From contig CM034243.1 of assembly GCA_019916065.1 (NCBI GenBank), positions 28,422,147 to 28,486,146 on the forward strand: a stretch of 64,000 nt of DNA, given 5' to 3'. Under the pieces are notes generated by a model. That model made no database searches, had not been told where the DNA came from, and saw only the letters and a list, made by a program, of their open reading frames with translations. The position numbers were made by a program, and so were the translations under genes. Below are positions 1-11,164 of the stretch, in pieces; the first letter of the stretch is position 1; each line of letters starts with the position of its first letter. The stretch is from Vitellaria paradoxa (Eukaryota; Streptophyta; Magnoliopsida; Ericales; Sapotaceae).

Positions 1-3000
1 GGCTTAGCGGCTTTGCAGTGGTCTATTTGTCAAGACTCGCTCAGCAGGTATACACACACACACACACACATCATTTCAATTAATTCTCTCTCAGAGTCCT
101 TATAATGTGTGTAAATTTTCCAGAGGAATTATGGGAATATCTGGTTCACATTTTCAATGAAAGTTGTATATTACAAAGTTGTGATGAAACAAAAACATAG
201 GTAAAACTATGTGGACTGTCTTTTTCTGAACTTCCTCAATAAGTTAACCTATAATATCTGTTCTCAAGAAACACAAAAAAAGACTTCCCATTTTTCTGTC
301 AAATTAATTAATAATAATGGAAAAATGTGTTTTCAAAAAAAAAAAAAACAAAAAAGAAAAAAAAGAAAAAAATTTCTCCTCATTTGCGTTATAGATATGA
401 AAGGGTGGCCTTAGATTAGCACTAAGGTTGTTCCACTGACTTGGCAGTTAAGAGAACTCTGGAATTAGTTTCTCTGCTTGCAGAGAAAAGACTATTTACA
501 TTTGACTCTCCCCATACTCTGCAATGTGGGAACATTGTGTATTGGGTTGGCTTTTTTGTGTGTGTGTTTGTGGGGTGTTCCAGATATAGCTCTCCCCCAG
601 AAATGGCAGTGAGCTATTTACATTGAGATTTTCTTTATGCTACAAATTTTCTTAATATCCTGATCAGTTAAAGGCAATAAACTGTGTAAATGTTGTTGAT
701 TACACAAGTAGCTGCAAATTAGTTAGGCAAGCATTTATTTTTACTGAAAGCAAGGATCTTGGAATTGCTTAATGCAATTTTGATAAAGATCACTTGAAAT
801 GGTGACACAAGTTATAGGAACATAATGCCTTCAGTAGCCCCCCTTATTGTTTTTTCTTTTCTCAATGCTCCATTTCTCTGCATTTTGAGAGTCTTCCAAA
901 TGAAAAATGCAACCAAAAAAAAAAAAAAAAAGATTAAATAAGTTTTGTTGTATTAACAGTGAATATTGAAGTACATTGTTAACCATAAACAGCTAGGTTA
1001 GGAATTTTTTGAATAATAAAGATGGTGTAATATATCTGAATCTAACTACTATGTCAAACTGACTTAGATATGAAATATTGAATTGCCAATGAAAATGGAT
1101 GCCTAAATGTTACAGGTCCTAACCTTGTTCAGGAAAATATTTATGTTTCTTAAAATATTTCTCATACTCCTGAAAAATGTGAAACTCCAATAGTGCTACG
1201 TGAAAAAAAAAAAAAAAAATTGTCTTCCAGTTTCCTATTGTAGGATTGATAAAATGTAATCAAGTGATGGCAGTGCTTGAATTATGCAGAGTTCTTGGAT
1301 TCCTTGTGTTTCTCCTCAACGTATCCTCATTGTTGGTGCAGCTTTCAAAATCTACTCCAAAAATACAATTTGTAATGCATTAAATTTAAAGGAACTTGGT
1401 GGCCTTTCAAGATAAAGGCTCCTTTTTGGCTTGCAGGTTTGCGAATTTGACATGGAATCAGTGTGTTTTTTTTTCCGTTTAATTTGATTTCTAAGGAATA
1501 ACCTTCTTCATATTTCCGCTATGTGCTGGCTCTCTTTCATATATTTATGCCTTTGGAGGACTATCAATTCTACTGAATGCTTCAAATACATGTTATAAGT
1601 TAGATTACTTACTAAAAATTAAGAATAAAAACTAACATATTGGATGAGATGGAAATAGTATGCTCGAATTAAAAATGTTATAACTTGGTAATGGATGACA
1701 GGCACAACGTTAGTTGATTTATTTACGCATTTGATTCCAATGTTGGGTGATTTATTTTTCATGTAGTTGATTATGTATTCAACATTGGCAATGATTGACA
1801 GGCCCAACGAGGCTCGACTCATGTATGAGAGGCTGCAGTCCCACCCAAATGTCAAAGTCAGCAAGACAGCAAAGCAATTTCTATTTGGCTTCCAGGTAAC
1901 TTATTGGGAGTGGAGGTTATTTATGCAATGCATGAGTCTATGGCTGAGATCTATTAGTGTGACTGCATTGCCAGGAGTCTGGATGAGGTGTCTATGACAT
2001 GAAAACCTCAAAACAAAATGATCCAGGACGTGCATCATTACTTTTTACTTTTATTTTTGATTCATATATGCATGTCAATTCTTGAAGTTTAAAATATATC
2101 TAATATAGATACATGGTCATGTCCATATTTCCTATGTGGGTAGTGCTGCAAATGGTGGCAACTACAGGATGCCGTTATTGCATGAATTTGGAATTTTGTG
2201 AGTGTTGGTATATATCCCATTTTGATAAAACTGAGCCGTGTAAACAAGTATAAAATCCTAATAGATCTCTCCACTCCTAGCCATTTAGTTTCGAGCTAGA
2301 TGTCTTAACATGTTATTTGGGAGGACCCATCTTCCTTTCACTTCTGAATCTCTCGGTTATGCACTTCTTGTATTCTGATAAATTGGTTTTGCTCCCCACA
2401 TGCGAGTGGCGATTATTGTTGGAGTGTTTCTACATCAGTTGTGGAAGGGGCTGGTGGTCAATATATAAATGTGAGAGAAAGCCTCATCTCATGAGCTAAC
2501 TTTTGGAAATGAGATAGTGATGCGGAACAACAATTGAAAGTAAAGAAAGAATAGAGAGAAAGAAAGAGAAAGAAGAAAGTAGAGAAGAAGAGAAGAAAAA
2601 TTAAAAGAAAAGAAGGGAAAGAAAAACACGGCCACCAATATTATTCAATCAATCAATCAATCAATCAATGATCTTCTGTTAACCCTAATTAGAGTTTAAA
2701 TAGAAAACATCATGGGCCTAACACAAAAGGCCTAAAATAAAATAAACCGATACTAAAATAGCCCAAAAATAAATGGGTCCAAATAACCTCTAATAATATA
2801 AACTCATTATCAATAAAGCCCAAAACAAATGGGTCCAAATAATAAATAATAATAATAATAAAAAGAAATAAATTTAAAAATTGATGTCCTCATCAACTCT
2901 CCCGGACTGAGAAGAACTCGACTTCGTCGAGTTGAAAACTTGGCACTATTATAATGTCGCATTTTCCACTTGACAAGACATCTTTGGAGTGGACAGAAAA

Positions 3001-6000
3001 TGAGATCCTCAACATCGAACACAGATAGGCACCGCTGAAGAGGTGGAGGAACGGGAACCGGCAAAAAAATATCTCCATAACCTGCAGACAATATTTGAGG
3101 CCCAAAGATGCCTCCACAAGATAATAAATTCTCCACATGCCAAATTACGACAAAACTCATATCACATGGCAAAGTAAAAAAAATTGCATTGGGACTAGGA
3201 TCACAAAGGATATAGAATGGCCCAACATTTTCGGTATACAAATTTTGGCAAGACGATATGGGGTAGTAAGTAGGCAATGCATAAGTCATCAGTAAGTTAC
3301 ATCCATTAAATTCTTTATTCCCATCAATAACATAAGTAGGAAATTTATAATAATTATTATTCAACGCAATTTTTCATTTAATATCAGCATTATCAAAAAG
3401 AAGTGGAATACATGGATGAGAATAAGTGACGAGTGATGATGTAACTGAACTTATCAAATTAGAATTCCTAAAAAACGAACGAATGGAATGAGACTCAATG
3501 ATATCGATAGAATAGTGGTAAGACATGCCAATGTAAAAAAAATTGTTCAATGTATGCAAGAATGTCTCTGTTATACACTAGAAGTGAGGAGGACTCATGC
3601 AATTGAATGATCTCACGGAAGAACAATTTGGACATAGACTCAAAGAACTCCCAACAGATGAAGTCACTAAGTAAAACTCTTGAGATGCTTAAATAATATC
3701 CCCTGAAAAAGTAACCATCACTAATGATAGAGTCTATGCAATCTTGACGATCATTATTCATGATGTCCTCAAATAAACCAACAAAATCAATGTAAGATGA
3801 CGGTGGAACCAATTCAACCACTTCAGACACATTTTGAGAATTTGGTGACTCGTCATAATCAAATGTCAAAAGAGGAGAATCAATAAGAGAATCACAAGTG
3901 TCAACAGAAACAATAGAGGCGCTGGGTTTAAGAGATGGACGTTGTAACTCAATGGTTCGTATAGGGTACTTTGACTCTTACATAGACTCATAAGACTCAA
4001 ATTCATAAAATTTTTCAACTTCTAAAGCTTTGGAATAAGTTTCATTTAATGTCTTATGAGTGTATCGCTGAATTACCTCACGGATGCAAGGTCTGAGCCC
4101 AAGGACAAATCTACTAATGGCACAAGGCTCATTTTGAAAATTAGACCACTTCCTAAGAGTTTTAAAGTGATCAAAATAGTCATCAACAGAAGAATCCTCC
4201 TGTTTAAGACGCATTAACTGAGACCATTCCTTATCTATAAAACTTTTAGGAACAAATCGATCGCTCAAAATTTGTTTCATCAAAGCCCATTGAGTAACAT
4301 GTCTATGGTATAACTCAACTGTTTGCCAATACTCTCTAGCATAATTGGTCAATCTTGTTTTGGCCAGACGAATACATTGGTCATCAGATAGGTCGTAATA
4401 GTTAAAAATGTATTCGATATCATCTACCCAATCAAGGAACTCAGGAGGATCGATAGTGCCACTAAAATAAGGAGGATCTTTGACGTAAGTTTGATTAATA
4501 GAATGAAGTCCTATTTTATTATTCCAATATGATTGATTTTCGAAATTCATGGCAAAAGGGCAGAAGTAATTTCTTTTTTTTTTTAATGCTGATATTAAAG
4601 AAAATTGAAAAAGAAAGTAATAAAAATATAAAATCCTAATATGCTTAAAATAGGATTAACAAATCTAATAAATGAAACTCAACAAATAATTTAGGAAAGC
4701 AATGGGTGAGTGATTTTTTTTTTTTTTTTTAAGATGGGCAACAATTAACTAAATTCAAAAGGGAAATAGGAAATAGGATAAATGAAACAAGTAGGCAAGG
4801 TTCAAGTTCAAATTTATGCAATTCAAGCTGCCATATGGCATAAGCATTTATCATAATTAACAATGAGAGAATTGTATCTAATCCAAACCTTTGCTTCAAA
4901 CTATATGAAGTGTTCACTTTTGAAACATCCGAATAAGTAGTCGGCTGTCTTGTTGCTTAAAATTTGCCAAAATAGATTGACAGAGTGTTCTGGAATTCAT
5001 CGAAAGTCACCGGAGGTTCACCGGAAGTCACCGGAGGTTCGCCGGAAAAGTTGCCGGAGGTCGCTAGAGGTCACTGGGGTCACCTGGGAGTTCACCGGAG
5101 GCAGGTGGTGTTGCTGGACTTTGCCGGAGTTTGCCAGAAGTCGCCGGCCGGTCGCCGGAGGTTGTTAGGGTCGTCGGTGAGTTCGCCGGAAGTAGGTGAT
5201 TCCGGTGGTGTAGGTCGCCGGAGCTGGGTGTAGCCGGAAATGCACGAAAGTGTATACGAAGGTCTTGAGGGTGACGACGCGTACGCGTATGGCAGTGGCA
5301 GCGGCAGCGGTTGTGGCTAGGGTTTTTTTTTTCTCACGGCTGAAAACGGCGATTTGATATTTTTCTTTTGCACCAGGGATTCGCTCTGATACCAAGTTGA
5401 TGCGGCACAACAATTGAAAGTAAAGAAAGAATAGAGAGAAAGCAAGAGAAAGAAGAAAGTAGAGAAGAAGAGAAGAAGAATTAGAAGAAAAGAGGGGAAA
5501 GAAAAACACAGCCACCAATATTATTCAATCAATCAATCAATGATCTTCTGTTAACCTTAATTAGGGTTTAAATAGAAAACATCATGGGCCTAACACAAAA
5601 AGCCTAAAATAAAATAAACTGATACTAAAATAGCCCAAAAACAAATGGTTCCAAATAACCTCTAATAATATAAACTCATTATCAATAAAGCCCAAAATAA
5701 ATGGGTCCCAATAATAAATAATAATAATAATAAAAAGAAATAAATTTAAAAATTGATGTCCTCATCAGATAGACTCATGACCACCTAGTAACTCCTCACC
5801 TCATGGTCTAGCTTTTGGGAATGAAATAGGTCCATGATCACCCAACAACTAGTATCAGAGCCTAGATTTACCATCAATCTCAATCCACTGAGAGAAATGG
5901 GTTGTCGCTCCCTCTGACCCAAGATTTGATGTGTGAAGAAAGAGATTGTTGGGGTTTTGCCACATTGATTATCGAAGGAGCTGGTGGTCAGTATATAAGT

Positions 6001-7404
6001 GTGGGGAAAAGTCTCACCTCATGAGCTAGCTTTTGAGGACCCACATCGGTTGTGAAAGAGGTTAGTGGTTAGTATATAAGTGTGAGAGAAAGTCTCATCC
6101 CATGAGCTAAGTGGTCAGTATAGAAGTGTGAGAGAAAGTCTCACCCCATGAGCTAGCTTGGGCCTATCTCATTTTCAAAAGCTAGTTCATGGGGTGAGGC
6201 TTTCTTTCACACTTTTATACTGACCACCAATTCTTTTCACAACCGATGTGGGTCCTCAAAAGTTAGCTCATGGAGTGAGACTCTTCCTCACACTTATATA
6301 TTGACCACCAGTTGTTTTCATAATTGATGTGGCAACACCCTAACAATCTCTCCCTTCACACATTGGGTCTTAGGTTGAAGGGAGTGACAACTAGTTTCTC
6401 TCGGCGGGTTGAGATTGATGGTAAACTTGGGTTTGATATTAGTTGTTGGGTGATCTTAAGCCTATCTCATGCCCCAAAGTTAGTTTATGGGGTGAGACTT
6501 TCTCTCATACTTATATACTGACTACCAGTCCCTTCTACAACCGATGTGGGAGCACCCTAACGATTTCTTTCTTCACACATCAGGCCTTGGGTCGGAGGAA
6601 GCAACAACCCATTCCTCCTGATAGACTGAGATTTTTGGTAAACCTGGACTTTGATTCCAGTATTGGGTGGTCTTGGGCTTATCTCAATCCCAAAAGCTAG
6701 CTTATAGATTGAGACTTTTCTTCGTACTTATATACTAGCCACTAGCGTTTTCCACAACTAATGTGAGAAGACCCAAACAATTACATGTGAGGGGGGGGGG
6801 GGAAGTTGGTATATATCCCACACTAATATAATTAAGCTTTCCAAATCATTATAAGATTCTAATGGGCCACTCAGCTGCAACCTGATTAGTTTTAAGTTAT
6901 ATGCATTTGACAGTGACTGAAGAAATAAAAACACATACTGGCTGATTAGATTTAAGTTGGATGCTTTTGACAGTGACTGAAGAAATAGAAACACACCCAG
7001 TTTTCTTCGATGTCGATTGCCAAGCTTATAGGGTGGTTTCATATTCAAATTCCAAACAAGAGTTGCATTATGGCCCTTCATATTTTAGTGTTATTAAATC
7101 TGTTTTTCATTTTGATGCGCATGCCTTTTCTTTCTTTGCATAACCATCTTGGTGATGTTATAACTGAAACTTGGTTGGTTGATTGCAGGCCATGGAGATG
7201 ATGAAAATTAAGAGATCATATCTTTCTCCATTGGACACAGGTTACCAAAATTATTTTGAAGCATTTGTTGAAGATAAAGTCAACTCTCCTTTAAAGGATT
7301 CTGAAGTTGAAGAAGGTGCACTTAATCAAGCCCTCCCATACATTATTTTTCTTCTTTCTCCTATCTTTGTTGTACTGGTAATTGCTTTTCAGAAGGGAGT
7401 ATAA
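1..7404 (+). CDS. 3' part of TPR-like, probably plastid membrane protein (three exons)
   Basis: The gene is cut by the left edge. Exons are 1-47 (ends AG|gtatac), 1802-1895 (after ..attgacag, before gtaact) and 7189-7404 (after gattgcag, stop TAA). Phases fit exactly: AG plus G gives Arg at the first junction, and the second junction is phase 0 after Gln. The joined end contains PNEARLMYERLQSHP, a TPR-like helix pair, then AMEMMKIKRS, TGYQNYFEAFVEDK, and a hydrophobic helix near the C-terminus (ALPYIIFLLSPIFVVLVIAF) followed by QKGV. This pattern recalls a conserved, single-copy plant TPR-like family annotated as chloroplast proteins; that identity is from memory. Transit peptide and TPR repeats would lie left of the window. 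The last intron (1896-7188) is 5.3 kb because of nested retroelements. The gene model is solid; the function is not known. Confidence 0.82.
48..1801 (+). other. Intron of the TPR-like gene (1.75 kb)
   Basis: AT-rich intron between the first two visible exons. It holds a short CA microsatellite (about 52-70), several A-tracts (338-372, 913-932, 1203-1219) and no ORF with coding character. I see no transposon terminus here. Confidence 0.7.
2518..2895 (-). repeat. 3' LTR of the TR-GAG element
   Basis: 378 bp, direct repeat of 5398-5767. It is longer mainly because of extra tcaa units near 2646-2669. A purine-rich tract adjoins it on the internal side. Confidence 0.85.
3495..3977 (-). pseudogene. 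In-frame continuation of the TR-GAG gag ORF after one stop
   Basis: Same frame as the Gag ORF with no stop between 3977 and 3495 (coding about 160 residues). The protein is acidic in its first half and rich in Phe, Tyr and Leu later, with no motif I recognise. It may be the C-terminal part of Gag lost by a nonsense mutation. Confidence 0.55.
3978..4550 (-). CDS. Retrotransposon Gag protein (Ty3/gypsy type)
   Basis: 190 codons starting ATGAATTTCGAAAAT. The central part has the Retrotrans_gag pattern: PPYFSGTIDPPEFLDWVDDI, then LAKTRLTNYAREYW, a following WALMKQILSDRF segment, and an LMRLKQEDSSVDDYFDHF segment typical of gypsy capsid proteins. No zinc knuckle (CCHC) is present in this ORF. Gag forms the virus-like particle that packages element RNA. 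The ORF ends at a single TAA, after which the same frame stays open to 3495, so the original Gag was probably about 351 aa. The element lacks pol, so any activity would depend on another element. Confidence 0.8.
   Translation of the reverse strand: MNFENQSYWNNKIGLHSINQTYVKDPPYFSGTIDPPEFLDWVDDIEYIFNYYDLSDDQCIRLAKTRLTNYAREYWQTVELYHRHVTQWALMKQILSDRFVPKSFIDKEWSQLMRLKQEDSSVDDYFDHFKTLRKWSNFQNEPCAISRFVLGLRPCIREVIQRYTHKTLNETYSKALEVEKFYEFESYESM
4985..5235. repeat. GC-rich CCGGAGGT-type repeat in the TR-GAG leader
   Basis: Degenerate tandem units such as tcaccggaggt and tcgccggag fill about 250 bp between the primer site and gag. Base composition contrasts sharply with the AT-rich surroundings. The short ORFs here are products of the repeat and are not called as genes. 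Confidence 0.6.
5382..5396 (-). other. Primer binding site (tRNA-iMet type)
   Basis: Read on the minus strand as ttggtatcagagcga, one base inside the 5' LTR. It matches the 3' end complement of plant initiator tRNA-Met, the usual primer for many plant gypsy and TRIM elements. Confidence 0.75.
5398..5767 (-). repeat. 5' LTR of the TR-GAG element
   Basis: 370 bp, nearly identical to 2518-2895. It has TG..CA ends within tgatg...catca, a purine-rich AGA/GAA segment, and a tcaa tandem run with fewer units than the other LTR. Confidence 0.85.
6165..6779 (-). mobile_element. TRIM array, inverted: three LTRs and two internal segments
   Basis: Read on the minus strand the order is LTR (6779-6661), internal (6660-6563), LTR (6562-6444), internal (6443-6346), LTR (6345-6165). 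Both internal pieces are about 98 bp and run from a degenerate tRNA-iMet-type site to a purine tract (gtgtgaagaaagaaat, gtgtgaagggagagat). LTRs share ggtcagtatataagtgtgag and ctcaccccatgagctagc with the forward copy. Tandem LTR sharing like this is known for TRIMs. The array lies head-to-head with the forward copy around 6163, forming a palindrome. Confidence 0.7.
6881..7002 (+). repeat. 61-bp tandem duplication in the intron
   Basis: Two consecutive copies start ctgattag(t/a)tttaagtt at 6881 and 6942 and share tttgacagtgactgaagaaat. They are about 95% alike. A 12-G run lies just upstream at 6791-6802. Confidence 0.75.
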
Positions 7405-7585
7405 CTCAGAAATTTAACATTAAAAATAGCAAGGATTTTGCAGTTTTCCTCACCTTCAAAATGTATGTTGTTTTCCATAAAAAGAAAAAAAATGTATTTT
7501 CGTTCCAGCGATCCTTTTGTAACACGACATTCTTTATCAACCGTTACATTGAATACGTAGTACCTTCTCAATGAATAATGTGCAT

Positions 7586-7799
7586 GTCTAGCCCCCGGGA
7601 TCTAGCTATGTTGGCTAGTGAATTTACTCCCTACTCAGGCGATGCGAGTTCGAATCCCACGATTTAAAATAGAGGTATGGTTGAGGGGTTAGTCACGTGT
7701 CGTCCTAGTTTACCCGTTTACTACGCATTTGATGAGGTCTGCAATAAACGTGGGGTTTCAGGTCAACTCCCCCCCTCCCAAAAAAAAAAAAAAAAAGAA
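7586..7799 (+). mobile_element. tRNA-derived SINE
   Basis: The head has pol III box A-like tagctatgttggctag and box B-like gagttcgaatccc, a tRNA-unrelated body, a C-rich stretch, and an A-tail at 7780-7799. It is flanked by the direct repeat aatgtgcat (7577-7585 and 7800-7808), a target-site duplication. It lies about 180 bp after the stop codon of the TPR-like gene, so it may sit in or near its 3' UTR. Confidence 0.82.
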
Positions 7800-7808
7800 A
7801 ATGTGCAT

Positions 7809-9696
7809 ATAAGAGATTGAGTACGTGTTTGGATTAACATTTGTCGAGGGAAATTGATGGGCCAGGAGATTGAAAATTACTTCTCTTGTTTTGGTTTGTG
7901 GTAAAAAAAAGGAAGGAAAAATGTATGAGATTCGAGAAATTAAAAATAAGTAAATTATGTAAAACTCTTATTATCACATATTTTTAATCCACAACTAAAA
8001 TTGTGCATTTAAGATTTTATGCTTCCTTTTTCCTTTCTTTATCTCTCATCAAGTCCATAATCCAAATACACGCTCAATGCTAATAGATATATGATGGCTA
8101 ATTTGTTAATTGCTTTGTCTGCCTCAGTTGTCGTAAATTGGTTGTGGGAGAAAACCTTCGAGATTTTGAAAAATAAGAAGAAACTATAACCAATTGTACA
8201 AAATCTATTAACAGTGAGAGTCATTGAATGAGGGTGATCAATCTCCATTGTCATGCAAATATGCAATGGTCCATTCTTATTAAGCTTGTGAATTAGAGGA
8301 AAAATGCTCCTTCAATAAGATATGACCACAATTTAATCACAGGTGTGGGTGGCTGAAGTTGAGATGGACTTCAAAATTATGTCAGCCAATTCGGGAGATT
8401 TTGTCGGATAACCCGAAAGAAAAAATATATATATATATATATATATATGCTCCGCAGGGAGAGGGGTAGAGATAATAGAAAAAGAATTAACCCAACGTAA
8501 TTTAATAGAGGAAATGATCCTTAATTGAATTAAAAATAGAATGTAAAAGGAACATTTATGTGCCAATGTTGATTTGAGAATACAGAAAAATATGTTATTC
8601 ATTGTTGGTGCTCATAATAATGACCACAACCATATTATTGCATACAAAATGTGTAAATGTTGAGTTTGAAACCTTAGAAGTTCGGATACGCAATAAAGCG
8701 ATTTCAAAACACGAAATGATAGAAATATGTTAAAAAATTAATTTTTTTAGATTTGTTTATTATATACATGTAAATATTTTATTTTAAAACTTTAGTGATA
8801 AATTTTATAAGAATTTGGGGATATTCCTAACATACGAAAAGGGTAATTCTAAAGAGAGCATACATTCCATAACTTAGATATTACAATATCCTCCGCATAA
8901 CAATTATTTTCCACTAAGATAAAAAAAAAAAAATTAAATCATCATATCATTTAGCAAAATGTTGTTTCATCATAAAATAAATAAAAATAAGTCTGAATAG
9001 CGGCATATTCATGATTATCTTATAAGGGGATGGATTTAACATCAATTGAAAAATAAAATTTAAAGATTTTTTGTTAGGAGGAGTCACGCACCTTTAGGTG
9101 TTTGAATATTATAATAAACATATATAAATAATCTGTATGGAAAAAATTTAAGAGTGGCTGTCTCCCGACTATACTCCCTTGAGTTTGAATATAATTGCTT
9201 GCCCCCTTATTATTCAGGTTCAAATTTTAGTTCCCTCCTCTTAATAGAGTGTATTTCACGTGCTAAATAAAACGTTTATACAATTTATGAATCAACCTTG
9301 ATAAAAAAAAAAAAAAATCTAGAAGAAAGATTTAACCTTGAGAATACTTAATGAAGAAATAAGGTTAATTTCACAGCAAATAATTTTGGGTGTAAAAATC
9401 ACTAATATTTCTTGAATTTCAAAAAAAAAAAAAAATTATACGAGCGCCTTTGTACTCCTATGTATACACCCTGAGTGGGTTTGATTGATTCTAAGTAGAC
9501 ATTTTTGTTTTTACATTTTAAAACTTATCGCCATTTAATATTTCTTATTTTTTGAAATTTGAAAAAGGTTAGTAATTTTCAATTTTAGCAAAAGAATATA
9601 AATATAATTATCTCAATGTGCTATCATTAAAAATAAATTAAAGGACAAAAAACAAACAATAGGTATCAAAGTTGTGTCTATAATCGAAACTTGTGC
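7809..9696. other. AT-rich intergenic DNA, no gene
   Basis: No coding region seen on either strand. It contains an AT microsatellite (8425-8448) and several long A-tracts near 8920, 9305 and 9421. Confidence 0.6.
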
Positions 9697-9704
9697 ATCC
9701 CTAG

Positions 9705-10412
9705 TAGGGATTTGCATGAGTTGGGTTAGGTTGGGTTCAGATTAGACTCATTTGGTTGAGTCTTTCAGCACCAAGTCCAAACTCGACCCCTTTTGATATC
9801 GGACTGAAAACTATGAACTCAAATCCGTTCACTACTAAAAAAATTAAAACCCAAACTCGTCTATTAGGCCAAATGATAAAACATTAAAAAAACATAAAAC
9901 TCATTCAAAAACAGAAAAAATATAAGAATGACAGGTCATAAATTCACCAAAAAAAAAAAAAAAGACAGAAAAAAAAATTACAATTAGTTTTTTAACTAAT
10001 TATTTTTTTTCCTTCTGCTTTAAAATTAATAACTTATGCATAACTGACCGAAGAGGGGACTGAGACTGAGAAATACAAAGTTTGAGAAGAGAGAAAGAGC
10101 AACTGAGCGTTTGGGTTAGGGTTTGTAAGGGAAGAGAGGAAGAGTGGTTGAGTGTTAGGGTTTGTGGCGGAAGAGAGGAAGAGCCGGGCTTTGTGTGTTG
10201 GGCGGTGTGAGATTTTTAGTTGACTCACTTATTAATTTTGGGTGAAGCCAGTTCGGGCTGCAATGTCCGAACCCAAACTCAATCCAAAAATAGACTGGAC
10301 CTAAAAAATTAGCCTAGTCGAGCCTTATGGGTTAAATTCCCAAACTCAAACTCTACAAATATCAAACTGACTGGGAGCATTTTTCAGACGAGCGGGCCAG
10401 TGTCTATCCCTA
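9705..10412. mobile_element. Non-autonomous hAT-type element, 708 bp
   Basis: Flanked by a perfect 8-bp direct repeat atccctag (9697-9704 and 10413-10420). Ends are short inverted repeats, tagggat... and ...atcccta. The interior has no transposase; it includes the gttgggttaggttgggttc motif near the left end and a roughly 40-bp repeated gagaggaagag segment around 10090-10190. The 8-bp duplication and short termini fit hAT-derived elements. Confidence 0.75.
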
Positions 10413-10420
10413 ATCCCTAG

Positions 10421-11130
10421 CATATTTGAAATTAAAAATTAGAAACACGCTTAAATGTGTGTCTAATAAGTGTTTATATCGAGATTATCTGACACACATA
10501 CTATATGCAGACCACTAAAGAGTGTTTAAACTTCTTAATTTAAAATCTGTTTATGCCAATAATTGTGATAATTAGCTCCATAGTTTATATATATATATAT
10601 ATGAAAAGAAATCTGTAGGATCTTAACAAGATTGTGGACTAATCTCTACCATGCTTTTAGTTGTACCGGCTCCCCAGCATAAAGCTTGGTTAGGTATTAC
10701 TAGTTTTTATTAATTATTCAGATTTAAATAAAGGAGATAGCCCAGAGAATAGAGACATTTGTTCAAAAGTTGGATTTCTTCTTGTAACTTGTGCAGTTAC
10801 GCCTGTCACCAACATGTTAATTTTACTCAAGCGTGCTGGTGGTTCATGGATGGTTTAAATCTCTTATTGTATTAGAAAAATACAAGAAATTTTAAAATGC
10901 TTTTCAAGTAAATGAATGTTTGAATCTATTTTTTTTTTTTTTTTTCATTTCTCCACTCCCATACTTTCTTCTAATTTCCTATCTCAAGAAATGTTGAATT
11001 CTCTTCATTATTTTTCTCTCAATAAAAATAGCAATCTATACATAGGAATAAATAGTAATTGTTTTTAGCTAATCCAAAAATAAAAATCATAATGCTAGCC
11101 CTCCAATATATTGTCGTGGCTTTCCACATG

Positions 11131-11164
<34 letters not shown>
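10421..11164. other. AT-rich intergenic DNA with microsatellites
   Basis: No coding signal. TA runs lie at about 10584-10602 and 11140-11164, and a T-tract at about 10929-10945. Confidence 0.6.

Larger units (their letters stand above)
2518..5767 (-). mobile_element. TR-GAG-like non-autonomous Ty3/gypsy element, complete
   Basis: Two direct LTRs (2518-2895 and 5398-5767) begin tgatgcgg and end cctcatca, flanked by the 5-bp target duplication gatag (2513-2517 and 5768-5772). On the minus strand the order is 5' LTR, tRNA-iMet primer site (ttggtatcagagcga), leader, gag ORF, downstream ORF, purine-rich ccgggagag, 3' LTR. The total is 3,250 bp with a gag domain but no protease, RT or integrase, which fits the TR-GAG class. 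The two LTRs differ mainly by the copy number of a tcaa repeat and a few substitutions, so the insertion is recent. It sits inside a TRIM LTR inside the last intron of the TPR-like gene. Confidence 0.85.
2417..6163 (+). mobile_element. TRIM retrotransposon, forward copy, split by a later insertion
   Basis: A very small LTR element without coding sequence. The 5' LTR runs 2417-2517, is interrupted by the 3.25-kb TR-GAG insertion, and resumes at 5773-5847 (TGTTGG...CCAACA). Immediately after is a tRNA-iMet-type primer site (actagtatcagagcc). The internal part is only about 100 bp (5848-5946) and ends in a purine tract (gtgtgaagaaagagat) before the next LTR at 5947 (tgttggggttttgcc). Each LTR has a TATA-like tatataagtgtg. 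The 3' LTR (5947-6163) contains extra internal copies of the ggtggtcagtatataag segment. This architecture is diagnostic of TRIM elements. Confidence 0.75.

Noticed and set aside
441..626. Possible exon of the TPR-like gene upstream of 1802
   Set aside because: The phase of exon 1-47 joins exactly to 1802-1895, and this ORF has no splice sites or conserved residues.
2810..3364. 184-codon ORF on the minus strand at the 3' end of the TR-GAG element
   Set aside because: It runs into the LTR, has no motif and is in a different frame from Gag. Probably chance in an internal non-coding part.
4985..5233. CRISPR-like or minisatellite array of ccggaggt units
   Set aside because: Units are degenerate and contiguous without unique spacers; it is the leader of a retroelement in a plant genome.
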